From an uncultured Pelagibacteraceae bacterium (lineage in GTDB: Bacteria; Pseudomonadota; Alphaproteobacteria; Pelagibacterales; Pelagibacteraceae), in contig CACENW010000001.1 of assembly GCA_902560805.1 (NCBI GenBank), positions 186,001 through 250,000 of the forward strand: a DNA stretch of 64,000 nt, read 5' to 3'. The translations under genes and the position numbers were made by a program. The notes beneath the pieces are model-generated. The model searched no databases and had not been told where the DNA came from. It saw only the letters and a list, made by a program, of their open reading frames with translations. Within the stretch, counting starts at the first letter, position 1, and each line of letters opens with the position of its first letter. Of this stretch, positions 51,003-59,609 are shown piece by piece.

Positions 51003-51008
51003 ATAAGT

Positions 51009-51046
51009 AAAATAAAAAATAAGGAGGGTAAGTTATTACCCTCCTT
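51009..51046 (-). terminator. intercistronic terminator/attenuator after ugpB
   Basis: On the minus strand AAGGAGGGTAA pairs with TTACCCTCCTT around a four-base loop, followed by ATTTTTTATTTT. It would hold ugpB expression above that of the permease genes. Confidence 0.88.
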
Positions 51047-51060
51047 AATTAGATTATTGT

Positions 51061-52368
51061 TTATAAAGTTTTAGCAAATTGTTTTAACAATTTAGCTGCA
51101 CCTTTATCCATGTTCTTCAATCCTTTTTCGATAGATATTTTACCGTTTAACATAGGCTCAACATTTTCGTAAATTACTTCACGAATTTGTGGCCAGTTAC
51201 CAGCTCTATATCCACCAGGAATAGTCGAACCTTCTAAGCTTAATTGCTCACCAACTGCTTTATGATATGGAGAAGCTCTATAGAAGTTTATAGTTTCAGC
51301 TAACTCTATACCACCTTTAGTTACTGCAGAGTAACCAGTCATATTGTGATAATACAGATCCATTTCTGGAGAACCCATAAATTCTATAAATTTAGCAAGT
51401 CCTTTGTACTCTTCTTCTGTATGACCATTTAATATCCAGTTAGCAGCACCACCAATAAATGTTGGATACTCTTTACCACCTGTTACAGAATCCCAATAAG
51501 GAATATGGTTTACTGTAAAGTTAGGAACAACTCCTTTCATTCCTCCGAACGATGCAGCTGAACCAAACCAAAACGCAGCTTCACCAGCTATAAATGGAGC
51601 TTGGTTATCTCCCCATGCTCTTCCTTTATAACCATAAAGGCCTTTTTCATACCACTCTTTAACTTTCTTCCAGTGCATTACAAATGCATCCGTTTCAGCA
51701 AATAAAGTTTTTGTTGGAACAGCATCGTAACCATTGTTTCCATCTGTCATAAGCAAGTTATGTCTTGAAAAGAAATTTTCTGTCCAGATCCAAGGAAAGT
51801 GACTTTGAACTAAAGGTATGTATCCAGCAGCTTTAATTTTTGGAGCCATAGCTTCAAATTCTTCATAAGTTTTTGGTACTGATTCAATTCCAACTTCTTT
51901 CAAGATGTCCATGTTTGCATACATCAAACAAGTTGAACTATTGAAAGGTACACCAATCATTTTTCCATCTGAATCAGCATAGAAATTTTTAATTCCTGGA
52001 ATATAGTTGTCTGCATCTACTTTAATTCCATATTTCTCTGCCATTTCTTCAAAACCGATAACAACACCATTTTTTACTTGAGCTACCATAATTGCAGCAC
52101 CAGCATCGTAAACTTGTGAATAGTGTGGTTGATCTCCTGCTCTAAAAGCAGCAATAGTTGCGGCCATGTTATCTTCATAACTTCCTTTACCTGTAGGAAT
52201 GACCGTATATTGATCTTGTGAAGCATTAAATCTATTTGCAATTTCAATAATTACATCACCAAGAAAACCACTGTTTCCGTACCACCAATGAATTTCTGTC
52301 TTTGAGTAACTGTGTGATGTAAAAGAGAATGTAAATAGAATTGTTAAAATACTAAGTATTTTTTTCAT
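51061..52368 (-). CDS. ugpB: glycerol-3-phosphate-type ABC substrate-binding protein
   Basis: This 435-residue periplasmic protein has a signal peptide (MKKILSILTILFTFSFTSHSYS) and the UgpB pattern: EIHWWYGNSGFLGDVIIEIANRFN at the start of the mature protein, GVPFNSSTCLMYANMDIL, FIGGAANWIL and GGYRAGNWPQIREVIYENVEP. It should bind glycerol-3-phosphate or glycerophosphodiesters for import, consistent with ugpQ in the same run. A GAGAGG ribosome site precedes ATG 52368. Confidence 0.92.
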   Translation of the reverse strand: MKKILSILTILFTFSFTSHSYSKTEIHWWYGNSGFLGDVIIEIANRFNASQDQYTVIPTGKGSYEDNMAATIAAFRAGDQPHYSQVYDAGAAIMVAQVKNGVVIGFEEMAEKYGIKVDADNYIPGIKNFYADSDGKMIGVPFNSSTCLMYANMDILKEVGIESVPKTYEEFEAMAPKIKAAGYIPLVQSHFPWIWTENFFSRHNLLMTDGNNGYDAVPTKTLFAETDAFVMHWKKVKEWYEKGLYGYKGRAWGDNQAPFIAGEAAFWFGSAASFGGMKGVVPNFTVNHIPYWDSVTGGKEYPTFIGGAANWILNGHTEEEYKGLAKFIEFMGSPEMDLYYHNMTGYSAVTKGGIELAETINFYRASPYHKAVGEQLSLEGSTIPGGYRAGNWPQIREVIYENVEPMLNGKISIEKGLKNMDKGAAKLLKQFAKTL

Positions 52369-52395
52369 TTTTTTCCTCTCTTTTTAATTTATGTA

Positions 52396-52411
52396 TTTAC
52401 AACTTTGTAAA
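52396..52411. promoter_or_regulatory. inverted repeat upstream of ugpB (candidate operator)
   Basis: TTTACAA and TTGTAAA are separated by two bases, 28 bases upstream of the ugpB start, within the probable promoter. Such short AT-rich repeats also occur by chance in this genome, and no Pho-box-like direct repeat is evident. Confidence 0.25.
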
Positions 52412-52490
52412 TTATATTTGTTAAGATAACGTTAAATTTAAATTACTTAAATGTTAAAATATATAATTTTTCTAAATCAGGTTGTATCTG

Positions 52491-53627
52491 TTAATAACTT
52501 TTAAGATATTTTAGTCTTCCAATTATTTCATCTCTATCCATATAATATCCTTGAAGATGTCTATGTCCTGAGTTTGGATCAAATTCAGTTCTTCCATGAA
52601 GCAATCTTCTGTTATTAAAAGTAAATATATCTCCTGGTCCTAATCTAAATTTAATTTGAAATTTTTCATCGTGTAATAGATTTCCAAATCTATGATGAGC
52701 CTTATAAACTTTGTCCATTAAGTCAGGATGGCAATCTAAAGCATCCATAGTTGCAATACTAAATCTAATGTCATGATAATCATTATCTTTAGTCAAAGAA
52801 ATTGCTGGCGCATAATAACTTCTTACAGATTCTTGGGTATAATCCATATCTCTAAATTTAAGGTGAACATTCACTAATGTATCAAAGATTTCCTTTTCAT
52901 TTTTTCTCAAATAATCTGCTACAGCAAATCCATCTACTGCTGAAGAATCTCCTCCATTTGCAGAATTAATCAAACAGTGAAGAAATTGATAACCTGGGGG
53001 TGTCTCAAACCAAGGTAAATCCATATGATTTCTCAAAGCATGGGCCGTATAGGCAGAATTATTTGGTTTTGGAATATTAATTACCTCAAATGGAGTTTTA
53101 AAAAATGTTTCTCTAGTATGACTAATTCTACTTAAAACTTTAAATCCAGAGTTCTCATTTGTTGGTGCATTTTTGACAATTGCAATTCCGGTATGATGCA
53201 AAAGTTCCAACCATTTAATTAAGCCCTGATCAGAATTAATTATCTCATCATGATCAATTTCTACAGATTGTAAATTTTTTTGCAGAGAATTATCCCAAAG
53301 TTTATAGGGTGATTTATATTCTAAATTATTTTTTATTGTGTAACAATTATCTCTCAGCCATTTTTGATCATAATAACTAACATGATCTCCGTCACTCCAT
53401 TCAATTTGTAGTTTACCATCATCATTTACTGAAAATTTTTTAGGATTTATATCTTTAGACACCTTAAGAATATTAAACATTCTGTGACGAGAGTCTTTAT
53501 CGTGTGCTGTGGGACAATTATCTCTTAACCATAAATAATTAAACTTACTTTTTTTTCCATCACTCCAATCAACTTCTAAATTCGTAGAATTTTTAGTTAT
53601 ATTTTCAATTTTACAATTTTGTTCCAT
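52491..53627 (-). CDS. gamma-butyrobetaine/trimethyllysine dioxygenase-like 2OG-Fe(II) oxygenase
   Basis: This 378-residue protein has the N-terminal DUF971-type zinc-binding domain of the BBOX/TMLH family, with the WLRDNC motif near residues 33 and 85, and a C-terminal TauD-like oxygenase domain. The iron ligands are visible in LRNHMDLPWFETPPGYQFLHC (His-x-Asp) and NNRRLLHGRTEFD (second His). Gamma-butyrobetaine dioxygenase makes carnitine. It overlaps the aldolase-like gene by one base. Carnitine synthesis is inferred; hydroxylation of another betaine is possible. Confidence 0.82.
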   Translation of the reverse strand: MEQNCKIENITKNSTNLEVDWSDGKKSKFNYLWLRDNCPTAHDKDSRHRMFNILKVSKDINPKKFSVNDDGKLQIEWSDGDHVSYYDQKWLRDNCYTIKNNLEYKSPYKLWDNSLQKNLQSVEIDHDEIINSDQGLIKWLELLHHTGIAIVKNAPTNENSGFKVLSRISHTRETFFKTPFEVINIPKPNNSAYTAHALRNHMDLPWFETPPGYQFLHCLINSANGGDSSAVDGFAVADYLRKNEKEIFDTLVNVHLKFRDMDYTQESVRSYYAPAISLTKDNDYHDIRFSIATMDALDCHPDLMDKVYKAHHRFGNLLHDEKFQIKFRLGPGDIFTFNNRRLLHGRTEFDPNSGHRHLQGYYMDRDEIIGRLKYLKSY

Positions 53628-54358
53628 TAACTTTTGTAATTTGAATTTTCACGATCTAATTTTCTCAGTAATGCAGCCCATTCTGTTTTTCCATTATAAT
53701 TATAATCATCTGAACTGCTCATATTGTCCCAAAAATATGCAGCTTTTTGTTTATCTATTTCATGTTTACTTAATCCCATAGATAAATTTTTTACTTGAAC
53801 AGTGCATGCTTGCTCCAAATAATAAGCTCTAAAAAAAGCTTCTGCGGCGGTTTTGCCTACAGTGTAATATCCATGATTTCTTGTAATTAAAATATCATGC
53901 TTACCAATGAGATTTTCAAATTTTTTTCCAAAATCTTTATCTTCAACAAATTCATAATCAATATATCCAATTAAATGATTTAAATAGACTGCAGCTTGTG
54001 AAAGATACATCAAACCTTCTTTAGTTCCTCCAACTGCCATAACATCATTAGCGTGACCGTGAACGTAAAAATTCACATCTGATCGAGAATTAAAAATCCA
54101 CTGAGCAAGATTTATACATCCATCATTTAACCACGGTCCATCTGAATTGATTTTTCTCCCCTCTTTATCTATTTTTATTAAAGATGATGCTGTGATCTCT
54201 TCATAAAACATTCCATAAGGATGAACAAAAGAACAATCTTTATTTTCTACTGATCTTGCCCCTGCACACTGATTAGCAAGATCTGTCATGCCATACATAT
54301 GTAAAATTCTATATAGAGCAGATAATTCTATTCGCACATCAATGTCTGTTTGCGCCAT
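53627..54358 (-). CDS. class II aldolase/adducin-family protein
   Basis: The start is taken at ATG 54358 (MAQTDIDVRIELSALYR); a longer frame from 54394 adds a hydrophobic stretch with no family match. The 243-residue protein has the metal histidines of class II aldolases, HGH in NFYVHGHANDVMAVG and a later His in ITRNHGYYTVGKT. The GCINLAQWIFNSR region fits the family, but the catalytic pattern for a named sugar aldolase is not clear. It is coupled to the dioxygenase gene downstream (one-base overlap), which is an unusual pairing. Confidence 0.82.
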   Translation of the reverse strand: MAQTDIDVRIELSALYRILHMYGMTDLANQCAGARSVENKDCSFVHPYGMFYEEITASSLIKIDKEGRKINSDGPWLNDGCINLAQWIFNSRSDVNFYVHGHANDVMAVGGTKEGLMYLSQAAVYLNHLIGYIDYEFVEDKDFGKKFENLIGKHDILITRNHGYYTVGKTAAEAFFRAYYLEQACTVQVKNLSMGLSKHEIDKQKAAYFWDNMSSSDDYNYNGKTEWAALLRKLDRENSNYKS

Positions 54359-54459
54359 AACTAAAATTCTTAATAAAAAATTAAGTAAAAGCAAATAAAT
54401 ATAGCTTTATATTTTTAGAACAATCAGAGGTTGTATAATATTTATTTTACATTCTATCA

Positions 54460-54474
54460 TTGTAACTGTTACAA
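54460..54474. promoter_or_regulatory. inverted repeat before the orphan proV-like gene (candidate operator)
   Basis: TTGTAAC and GTTACAA flank a single T, nine bases before ATG 54484 and within the 125-base divergent promoter region. The TTGT...ACAA form resembles GntR-family operators, but chance cannot be excluded. Confidence 0.35.
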
Positions 54475-54483
54475 GATTATCTA

Positions 54484-55509
54484 ATGTCAAAAATTGAGAT
54501 CAATAACGTTTACAAAATTTTTGGAAATGATCCTAAGTCTGTGCTCCCAATGGTTAAGGATGGTGCTACAAAAGATGAGATCTTGGAAAAAACTGGACAT
54601 ACAGTTGGCTTAGATAATGTCTCACTTAAAATTGAGGAAGGTGAAACTTTTGTATGTATGGGTTTATCAGGTTCAGGAAAATCTACACTTATTAGACATT
54701 TAAATAGATTAATCGATCCAACTGATGGTGAAATTTTAGTTGAGGGTACAAATGTAATGTCTCTTAATAAAGATAAACTAATTGAATTTAGACGACATAA
54801 AATGAGTATGGTTTTTCAAAGATTTGGTTTATTCCCACACAAAACAGTAATTCAAAATGTTGGTTATGGACTAGAAATGCAAGGTAAAGCAGAAGACGAA
54901 AGAAATAAAATCTCAATGGAAAAAATTGATGCTGTCGGTCTAACTGGTTTTGAAAATCAATATCCAGCCCAATTATCAGGAGGAATGCAGCAGCGTGTAG
55001 GATTGGCAAGAGCATTAGCAACTGACACAGATATTATGTTAATGGATGAGGCATTTAGTGCGCTAGACCCATTAATTAGGAGCGATATGCAAAAGCAATT
55101 AATTGATCTTCAAGCTCAATTAAAAAAAACTATTGTCTTCATAACTCATGATCTTGACGAGTCATTGAGATTGGGTGATCATATAGGAATATTAAACTCT
55201 GGTAAATTAGTTCAAGTGGGTACTCCTGAGGAAATTATCATGAATCCTGCAGATGATTATGTGAAAGCATTCGTAAAAGATGTTAATAGAGCAAAAGTAA
55301 TTAAAGCAAAAATTATTATGAAAAGCGCTGACGAAGCAAATAATATTGATAAGTCAAATCTAATAAAAGTAAATGAAGATGAGTTTATAGAAGATTTCTT
55401 ACCTAAAATTGTTTGTTCAGACTCAAATTGCGAAGTGGTTGATAAAAGTGGAAATATAAAAGGTTATATTTCAAATCAAGAATTACAGTCCTCATTAACA
55501 AGATCATAA
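54484..55509 (+). CDS. ProV-like ABC transporter ATPase without adjacent transporter parts
   Basis: This 341-residue ATPase has Walker A (GLSGSGKST, residues 60-68), signature LSGGMQQRVGLARAL and Walker B IMLMDEAFSALDP, plus a C-terminal CBS-like tail. It is a paralog of proV at 1641-2672. No permease or binding-protein gene lies next to it. It may serve the transporter at the left end of the window or an unlinked one. The thioesterase-like gene follows after one base. Confidence 0.88.
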   Translation: MSKIEINNVYKIFGNDPKSVLPMVKDGATKDEILEKTGHTVGLDNVSLKIEEGETFVCMGLSGSGKSTLIRHLNRLIDPTDGEILVEGTNVMSLNKDKLIEFRRHKMSMVFQRFGLFPHKTVIQNVGYGLEMQGKAEDERNKISMEKIDAVGLTGFENQYPAQLSGGMQQRVGLARALATDTDIMLMDEAFSALDPLIRSDMQKQLIDLQAQLKKTIVFITHDLDESLRLGDHIGILNSGKLVQVGTPEEIIMNPADDYVKAFVKDVNRAKVIKAKIIMKSADEANNIDKSNLIKVNEDEFIEDFLPKIVCSDSNCEVVDKSGNIKGYISNQELQSSLTRS

Positions 55510-55510
55510 A

Positions 55511-55972
55511 GTGTTATTAAAAACTTTCGAAGTCAAAAAAGAATGGGTTGATTATAACAATCATATGAACATGGCTTATTATGTGCTTGTATTTGACCAG
55601 GCATGGGAAGTTGCTCTTGAAAAATTTAAAATGGGAGGAACTGCAGCCAAAGATCTTAATAGAAGTACTATGGTTGTTGAAACAAATACTAAATACTTAA
55701 ATGAAGTCAAAGAAGGAGAGGAGATAAATGTTAATCTTACTTTTTTTGACCATGATAAAAAAAGACTACATTTAAAAATGGAAATGATTTCTCAAAAAAC
55801 TAATAAACTTTCAGCTTCTATGGAATGGATATCGCTATATATAGATTTAAGCAAAAGAAAAGTTACTGAATTTGAGGAAGAAAAAGTAAAATTAATGAAA
55901 GATTTTATTGAAGAAAATAAGTCAAAATTTTCAAACGAAGGTCTTCTGTTCTCTTCTAAATTGAAGAAATAA
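55511..55972 (+). CDS. 4HBT-fold thioesterase, betainyl-CoA thioesterase-like
   Basis: This 153-residue protein starts with GTG one base after the ProV-like stop. It has the hot-dog thioesterase active-site pattern VDYNNHMNMAYY (Asp14, His18, Asn20) and the VETNTKYLNEVKEGEEI beta-strand region. The family includes betainyl-CoA thioesterase of carnitine breakdown, which releases glycine betaine. Linkage to a ProV-like ATPase and proximity to a gamma-butyrobetaine-dioxygenase-like gene support this reading. A generic acyl-CoA thioesterase is the alternative. Confidence 0.75.
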   Translation: MLLKTFEVKKEWVDYNNHMNMAYYVLVFDQAWEVALEKFKMGGTAAKDLNRSTMVVETNTKYLNEVKEGEEINVNLTFFDHDKKRLHLKMEMISQKTNKLSASMEWISLYIDLSKRKVTEFEEEKVKLMKDFIEENKSKFSNEGLLFSSKLKK

Positions 55973-56012
55973 TCTAATATTCTATACAATTTTTTTTTGA
56001 TATAGGTGCATA

Positions 56013-56966
56013 ATGAGTACTAATAATAATTCAAAAGGTATAATTCTAATAATTACTGCAATGACATTTTTTGCAATGCAGGATGCTTTAATTAAATTCA
56101 TTTTTGAAAAGGCAGCTCTTTATGAAATATTTTTTGGAAGATATTTTGTTGCAGCAATTTTGTTGTTTGGTTACATAAAATTTAGAAAACAAAAAGTTTC
56201 TCTTAAAACTCATTACCCTTTTTTAACAATACTCAGAGTAGTTTTACATTTTATTGCTTTTTCTGCTTTTTTTATCTCATTAACTTTTATGCCTTTAGCA
56301 ACAGCAAATGCTTTATTTTTTTCTTCACCTTTTTTCGTATCTATATTTGCAAAATTATTTTTAAAAGAAACTATTGGTATTAGAAGATGGTCAGCCATTA
56401 TTTTTGGTTTTATTGGTGTATTTATAGTATTAAATCCAAATTTTTCAGATTTTGAATATCGAAATCTTTTACCAGTTTTTTGTGCATTTTGTTACGCAGC
56501 CTCTATGACAATTACAAAATATACATCTGATAAAGATGATGTTAACACGCAATTGTATTACTTCTATCTAATTGCAATATTTCTTTGCGTAATTTTATAT
56601 TTTTTTATGGGTAGTGGTCAGCTGAATAATCAAAACTTTGATCCAACAATACAATTCATCTTTAGAGAATGGTTTTCAAATATTGAATATACTTGGAAAT
56701 TTATTTTATTTTTTGGTTTTGCTGCATCAATAGCTTTTGTTTGTATTTTTTCTGCATATATAGTTGCCTCTCCTTCAGTTGTTTCTCTGTTTGAATATTC
56801 GCTTATTATAATGTCAATGATACCAGGTTATTTTTTATTTAATGAAATACCTTCGGGTAGAACATTCATAGGAGTTGCGTGTATAATAGCTGCTGGAATT
56901 TATATTTATTTGAGAGAGAAAGTTAGAGATCAGTATATTGCAACCGAAACACCAGTGAGAAGATGA
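56013..56966 (+). CDS. EamA/DMT-family transporter
   Basis: This 317-residue protein has about ten hydrophobic helices in two EamA repeats (ITAMTFFAMQDALIKFIFEKA at the start; PSVVSLFEYSLIIMSMIPGYF in the second). It is the first gene of a plus-strand run with a GMC oxidoreductase and a 2OG-Fe(II) oxygenase. It may export or import the substrate or product of these enzymes; the cargo is unknown. Confidence 0.88.
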   Translation: MSTNNNSKGIILIITAMTFFAMQDALIKFIFEKAALYEIFFGRYFVAAILLFGYIKFRKQKVSLKTHYPFLTILRVVLHFIAFSAFFISLTFMPLATANALFFSSPFFVSIFAKLFLKETIGIRRWSAIIFGFIGVFIVLNPNFSDFEYRNLLPVFCAFCYAASMTITKYTSDKDDVNTQLYYFYLIAIFLCVILYFFMGSGQLNNQNFDPTIQFIFREWFSNIEYTWKFILFFGFAASIAFVCIFSAYIVASPSVVSLFEYSLIIMSMIPGYFLFNEIPSGRTFIGVACIIAAGIYIYLREKVRDQYIATETPVRR

Positions 56967-56996
56967 ATATTAAAGATCTATTAATTTATATAAATT

Positions 56997-58583
56997 ATGA
57001 CCTATGATTATTTAATTATTGGCGCTGGAACAGCTGGGTGTGTTCTTGCAAATAGGTTAACTGAGAAGTCTCAAAATAATGTTGCTATTTTTGAGGCTGG
57101 TAAACCAAGTGATATTTGGAAAGTAAATATGCCATTAGCAATTTTATACACAATGCATGATCCAAAATATAATTACAAATATTATTCTGAGCCTGAACCT
57201 TATTTAAATAACAGAAAACTTTTTTGCCCAAGAGGAAAAATGATTGGTGGATGCTCAGCACATAACGGAATGGTATTTGTCAGAGGTAATCGAAACGATT
57301 ATCAAAGATGGGAGTCTTTTGGATTGAAAGAATGGTCTTATGAAAAAGTACTCCCTTATTTTAAAAAAATTGAAACATGGTCTGAGGGAGAAAATGATTT
57401 CCGAGGTGGTAGTGGTATACTGCCAGTAAACCAGTCTAAAAACAAAAACCCTTTATTCAAAGCATTTATAGACTCTGCTGGTGAAGCTGGTTACAAAATA
57501 AATAATGACATGAATGGTGAAGAACAAGAAGGTTTTGGAATGTATGACGTTACAATTCATAAAGGTGAACGTGCTAGTGTTTCTAAATATTATTTAAATC
57601 CAGCAAAAAAAAGAAAGAATCTAAAGGTATTTACAGAAGCTTTTGTTGAGAAAGTTATTTTTGATGGAAAAAAAGCTATTGGCATTGAAGTTAAAATTAA
57701 AAATAAAGTTGAAAAAATCTATGCAAATAAAGAGGTGATTTTAAGTGGTGGTGCAATTAATTCACCACAGTTACTAATGCTATCAGGAGTAGGTCCTAGC
57801 CAACATCTTAAAGATAAAGGCATCAATGTTGTTCATAGCTTAGAAGGAGTTGGAAAAAACCTACAAGATCATTTGGAAACTTACGTGCAACAAGAATGTA
57901 AAACTAAAGATACTTTATATTCATACGTTAATAAGCTTAATATGCTTAAAATTGGTATTCAGTGGTTTTTAAATAGAAGTGGTCCTTGTTCTGCTTCTTT
58001 CTTGGAGGCAGGTGGCTTTTGCAAATCATCCCTAGAAAGAGAATATCCTAATATTCAGTTCCATTTTTTTCCTGCTTTTGTAATTGATCATGGATTAGTT
58101 GATCCAGATAGACATGGTTATCAATTACATGCCAGTCCAAATCACCCTAAAAGTCGAGGTCATATAACTTTAAACAGCTCAGATCCTTATGATTATCCAA
58201 AAATTCAATTTAATTATTTGGAACATGAGGACGATTTAAAACAAACTATAGAGTGTATACATGTAGCAAGAAAAATTTTAGAACAAAATTCATTAAAACC
58301 ATTTGCAGGAAAAGAAGTTGGGCCAGGAGAAAATGTTCAAACTAATGATTTATTAGAAGAATATATCAGATCAAAAGCTGAAACTGCTTACCACCCTTCA
58401 TGCACACTTAAGATGGGAATAGATAAGATGTCGGTATTGGATCAAAAATTACAAATAAGTGGATTACAGAATATCAGAGTTGTTGATGCATCTGTAATGC
58501 CAGAAATTACAAGTGGAAATTTAAATGCACCAACTTTGATGATTGCTGAACGAGCTGCAGATTTTATAAAAAGTAGTAATTAA
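56997..58583 (+). CDS. GMC-family FAD oxidoreductase (choline dehydrogenase-like)
   Basis: This 528-residue enzyme has an N-terminal FAD motif (YDYLIIGAGTAGCVLANRL), the GMC signature GKMIGGCSAHNGMVFVRG, the second signature GGAINSPQLLMLSGVGP and the active-site histidine region AYHPSCTLKMG. It resembles BetA-type choline dehydrogenases, which oxidise choline toward glycine betaine, but GMC enzymes accept many alcohols. No betaine-aldehyde dehydrogenase gene is adjacent. The 2OG oxygenase gene follows after one base. Confidence 0.85.
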   Translation: MTYDYLIIGAGTAGCVLANRLTEKSQNNVAIFEAGKPSDIWKVNMPLAILYTMHDPKYNYKYYSEPEPYLNNRKLFCPRGKMIGGCSAHNGMVFVRGNRNDYQRWESFGLKEWSYEKVLPYFKKIETWSEGENDFRGGSGILPVNQSKNKNPLFKAFIDSAGEAGYKINNDMNGEEQEGFGMYDVTIHKGERASVSKYYLNPAKKRKNLKVFTEAFVEKVIFDGKKAIGIEVKIKNKVEKIYANKEVILSGGAINSPQLLMLSGVGPSQHLKDKGINVVHSLEGVGKNLQDHLETYVQQECKTKDTLYSYVNKLNMLKIGIQWFLNRSGPCSASFLEAGGFCKSSLEREYPNIQFHFFPAFVIDHGLVDPDRHGYQLHASPNHPKSRGHITLNSSDPYDYPKIQFNYLEHEDDLKQTIECIHVARKILEQNSLKPFAGKEVGPGENVQTNDLLEEYIRSKAETAYHPSCTLKMGIDKMSVLDQKLQISGLQNIRVVDASVMPEITSGNLNAPTLMIAERAADFIKSSN

Positions 58584-58584
58584 A

Positions 58585-59553
58585 GTGTCAAAAAGTTATA
58601 TTCCAACAATTAATATTTCTTCACTGATCAAAAATAATTTTGAAACTCAAAGTGCCTATAAAACAATTAAAAAAATTGAAAAAGCTTGTGTAAATATAGG
58701 TTTTTTCCAAGTGACAGGACATGGACTTAATTTGAAAGAAATTCAAAAAATTTGCAAGGTTGGAAATCAATTTTTTAATTTGCCAGATAGCAAAAAAAGA
58801 AAACTATCTCCAAAAAAATGGAACAAAAAAAATAAAAATCTATATCGTGGCTACTTTCCTAATGACGTCAATGGTAAAGAAGGTTTAGATATAGGAGATT
58901 TAAAAGTTACCAAGAAATATTCTTCAAAAATTAAAAACCAATATATTGAATATCTAGATCTAAATACATGTTTTAACAAAACTTCTATAAGGGCCTTGAA
59001 TAAATATTTTGAAAATATTTACAATTTAAGTGAAACTTTGTTTAAAAGTGTGATCAAATTAAACAAACTTAATCCAAATCTTTCAAGCAAGGCTTTTGCA
59101 AGGTTTAAAACACTTAGCACCTTAAGATTTAATTTTTATCCAAATCAAACTACACCAGTAGAAATTTCTAAACAAGATGGTGTGGCGCTTGGATGTGAAA
59201 CACATGTTGATAGTGGAATATTTACAGTTCTCTACCAAGATAAAAAAGGTGGTCTTCAAGTGCAGAATAGAAAAACAAAAAAATGGTATGATGTACCATT
59301 TAATAAAAAAGCTTTAGTAGTAAATACTGGTAGAGCTTTAGAGTTTTTAAGTAGAAGAAAATTTAAAGCCACAAACCACAGGGTACTATGGAATAAAAGT
59401 AAGAGACTTTCTATTCCATTTTTCTTTGAACCCTCTTATGACTTTAAAATGAACAGATCTTTCCTTAATTCAAAAAAATATTCTAACACAGGTCAGATTT
59501 ACGAAAAATTTCTAAATCAATCGTTAAAAAAATTTATTGAATATCAACGTTAA
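58585..59553 (+). CDS. 2OG-Fe(II) oxygenase, isopenicillin-N-synthase-like family
   Basis: This 322-residue protein starts with GTG one base after the GMC gene. It has the N-terminal DIOX_N segment NIGFFQVTGHGLN and the iron ligands in CETHVDSGIFTVLYQD (His-x-Asp) and KATNHRVLWNKSKRLSIPFFFEP (His, then the Arg-x-Ser pair for 2-oxoglutarate). It would hydroxylate or demethylate a small molecule. Substrate is unknown; the operon with a choline-dehydrogenase-like enzyme hints at alcohols or betaines. Confidence 0.85.
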   Translation: MSKSYIPTINISSLIKNNFETQSAYKTIKKIEKACVNIGFFQVTGHGLNLKEIQKICKVGNQFFNLPDSKKRKLSPKKWNKKNKNLYRGYFPNDVNGKEGLDIGDLKVTKKYSSKIKNQYIEYLDLNTCFNKTSIRALNKYFENIYNLSETLFKSVIKLNKLNPNLSSKAFARFKTLSTLRFNFYPNQTTPVEISKQDGVALGCETHVDSGIFTVLYQDKKGGLQVQNRKTKKWYDVPFNKKALVVNTGRALEFLSRRKFKATNHRVLWNKSKRLSIPFFFEPSYDFKMNRSFLNSKKYSNTGQIYEKFLNQSLKKFIEYQR

Positions 59554-59609
59554 AATACTTTAAGTCGTTGAAAATTTATAATTAACTTTTATAAAGAATT
59601 TATAATTTG

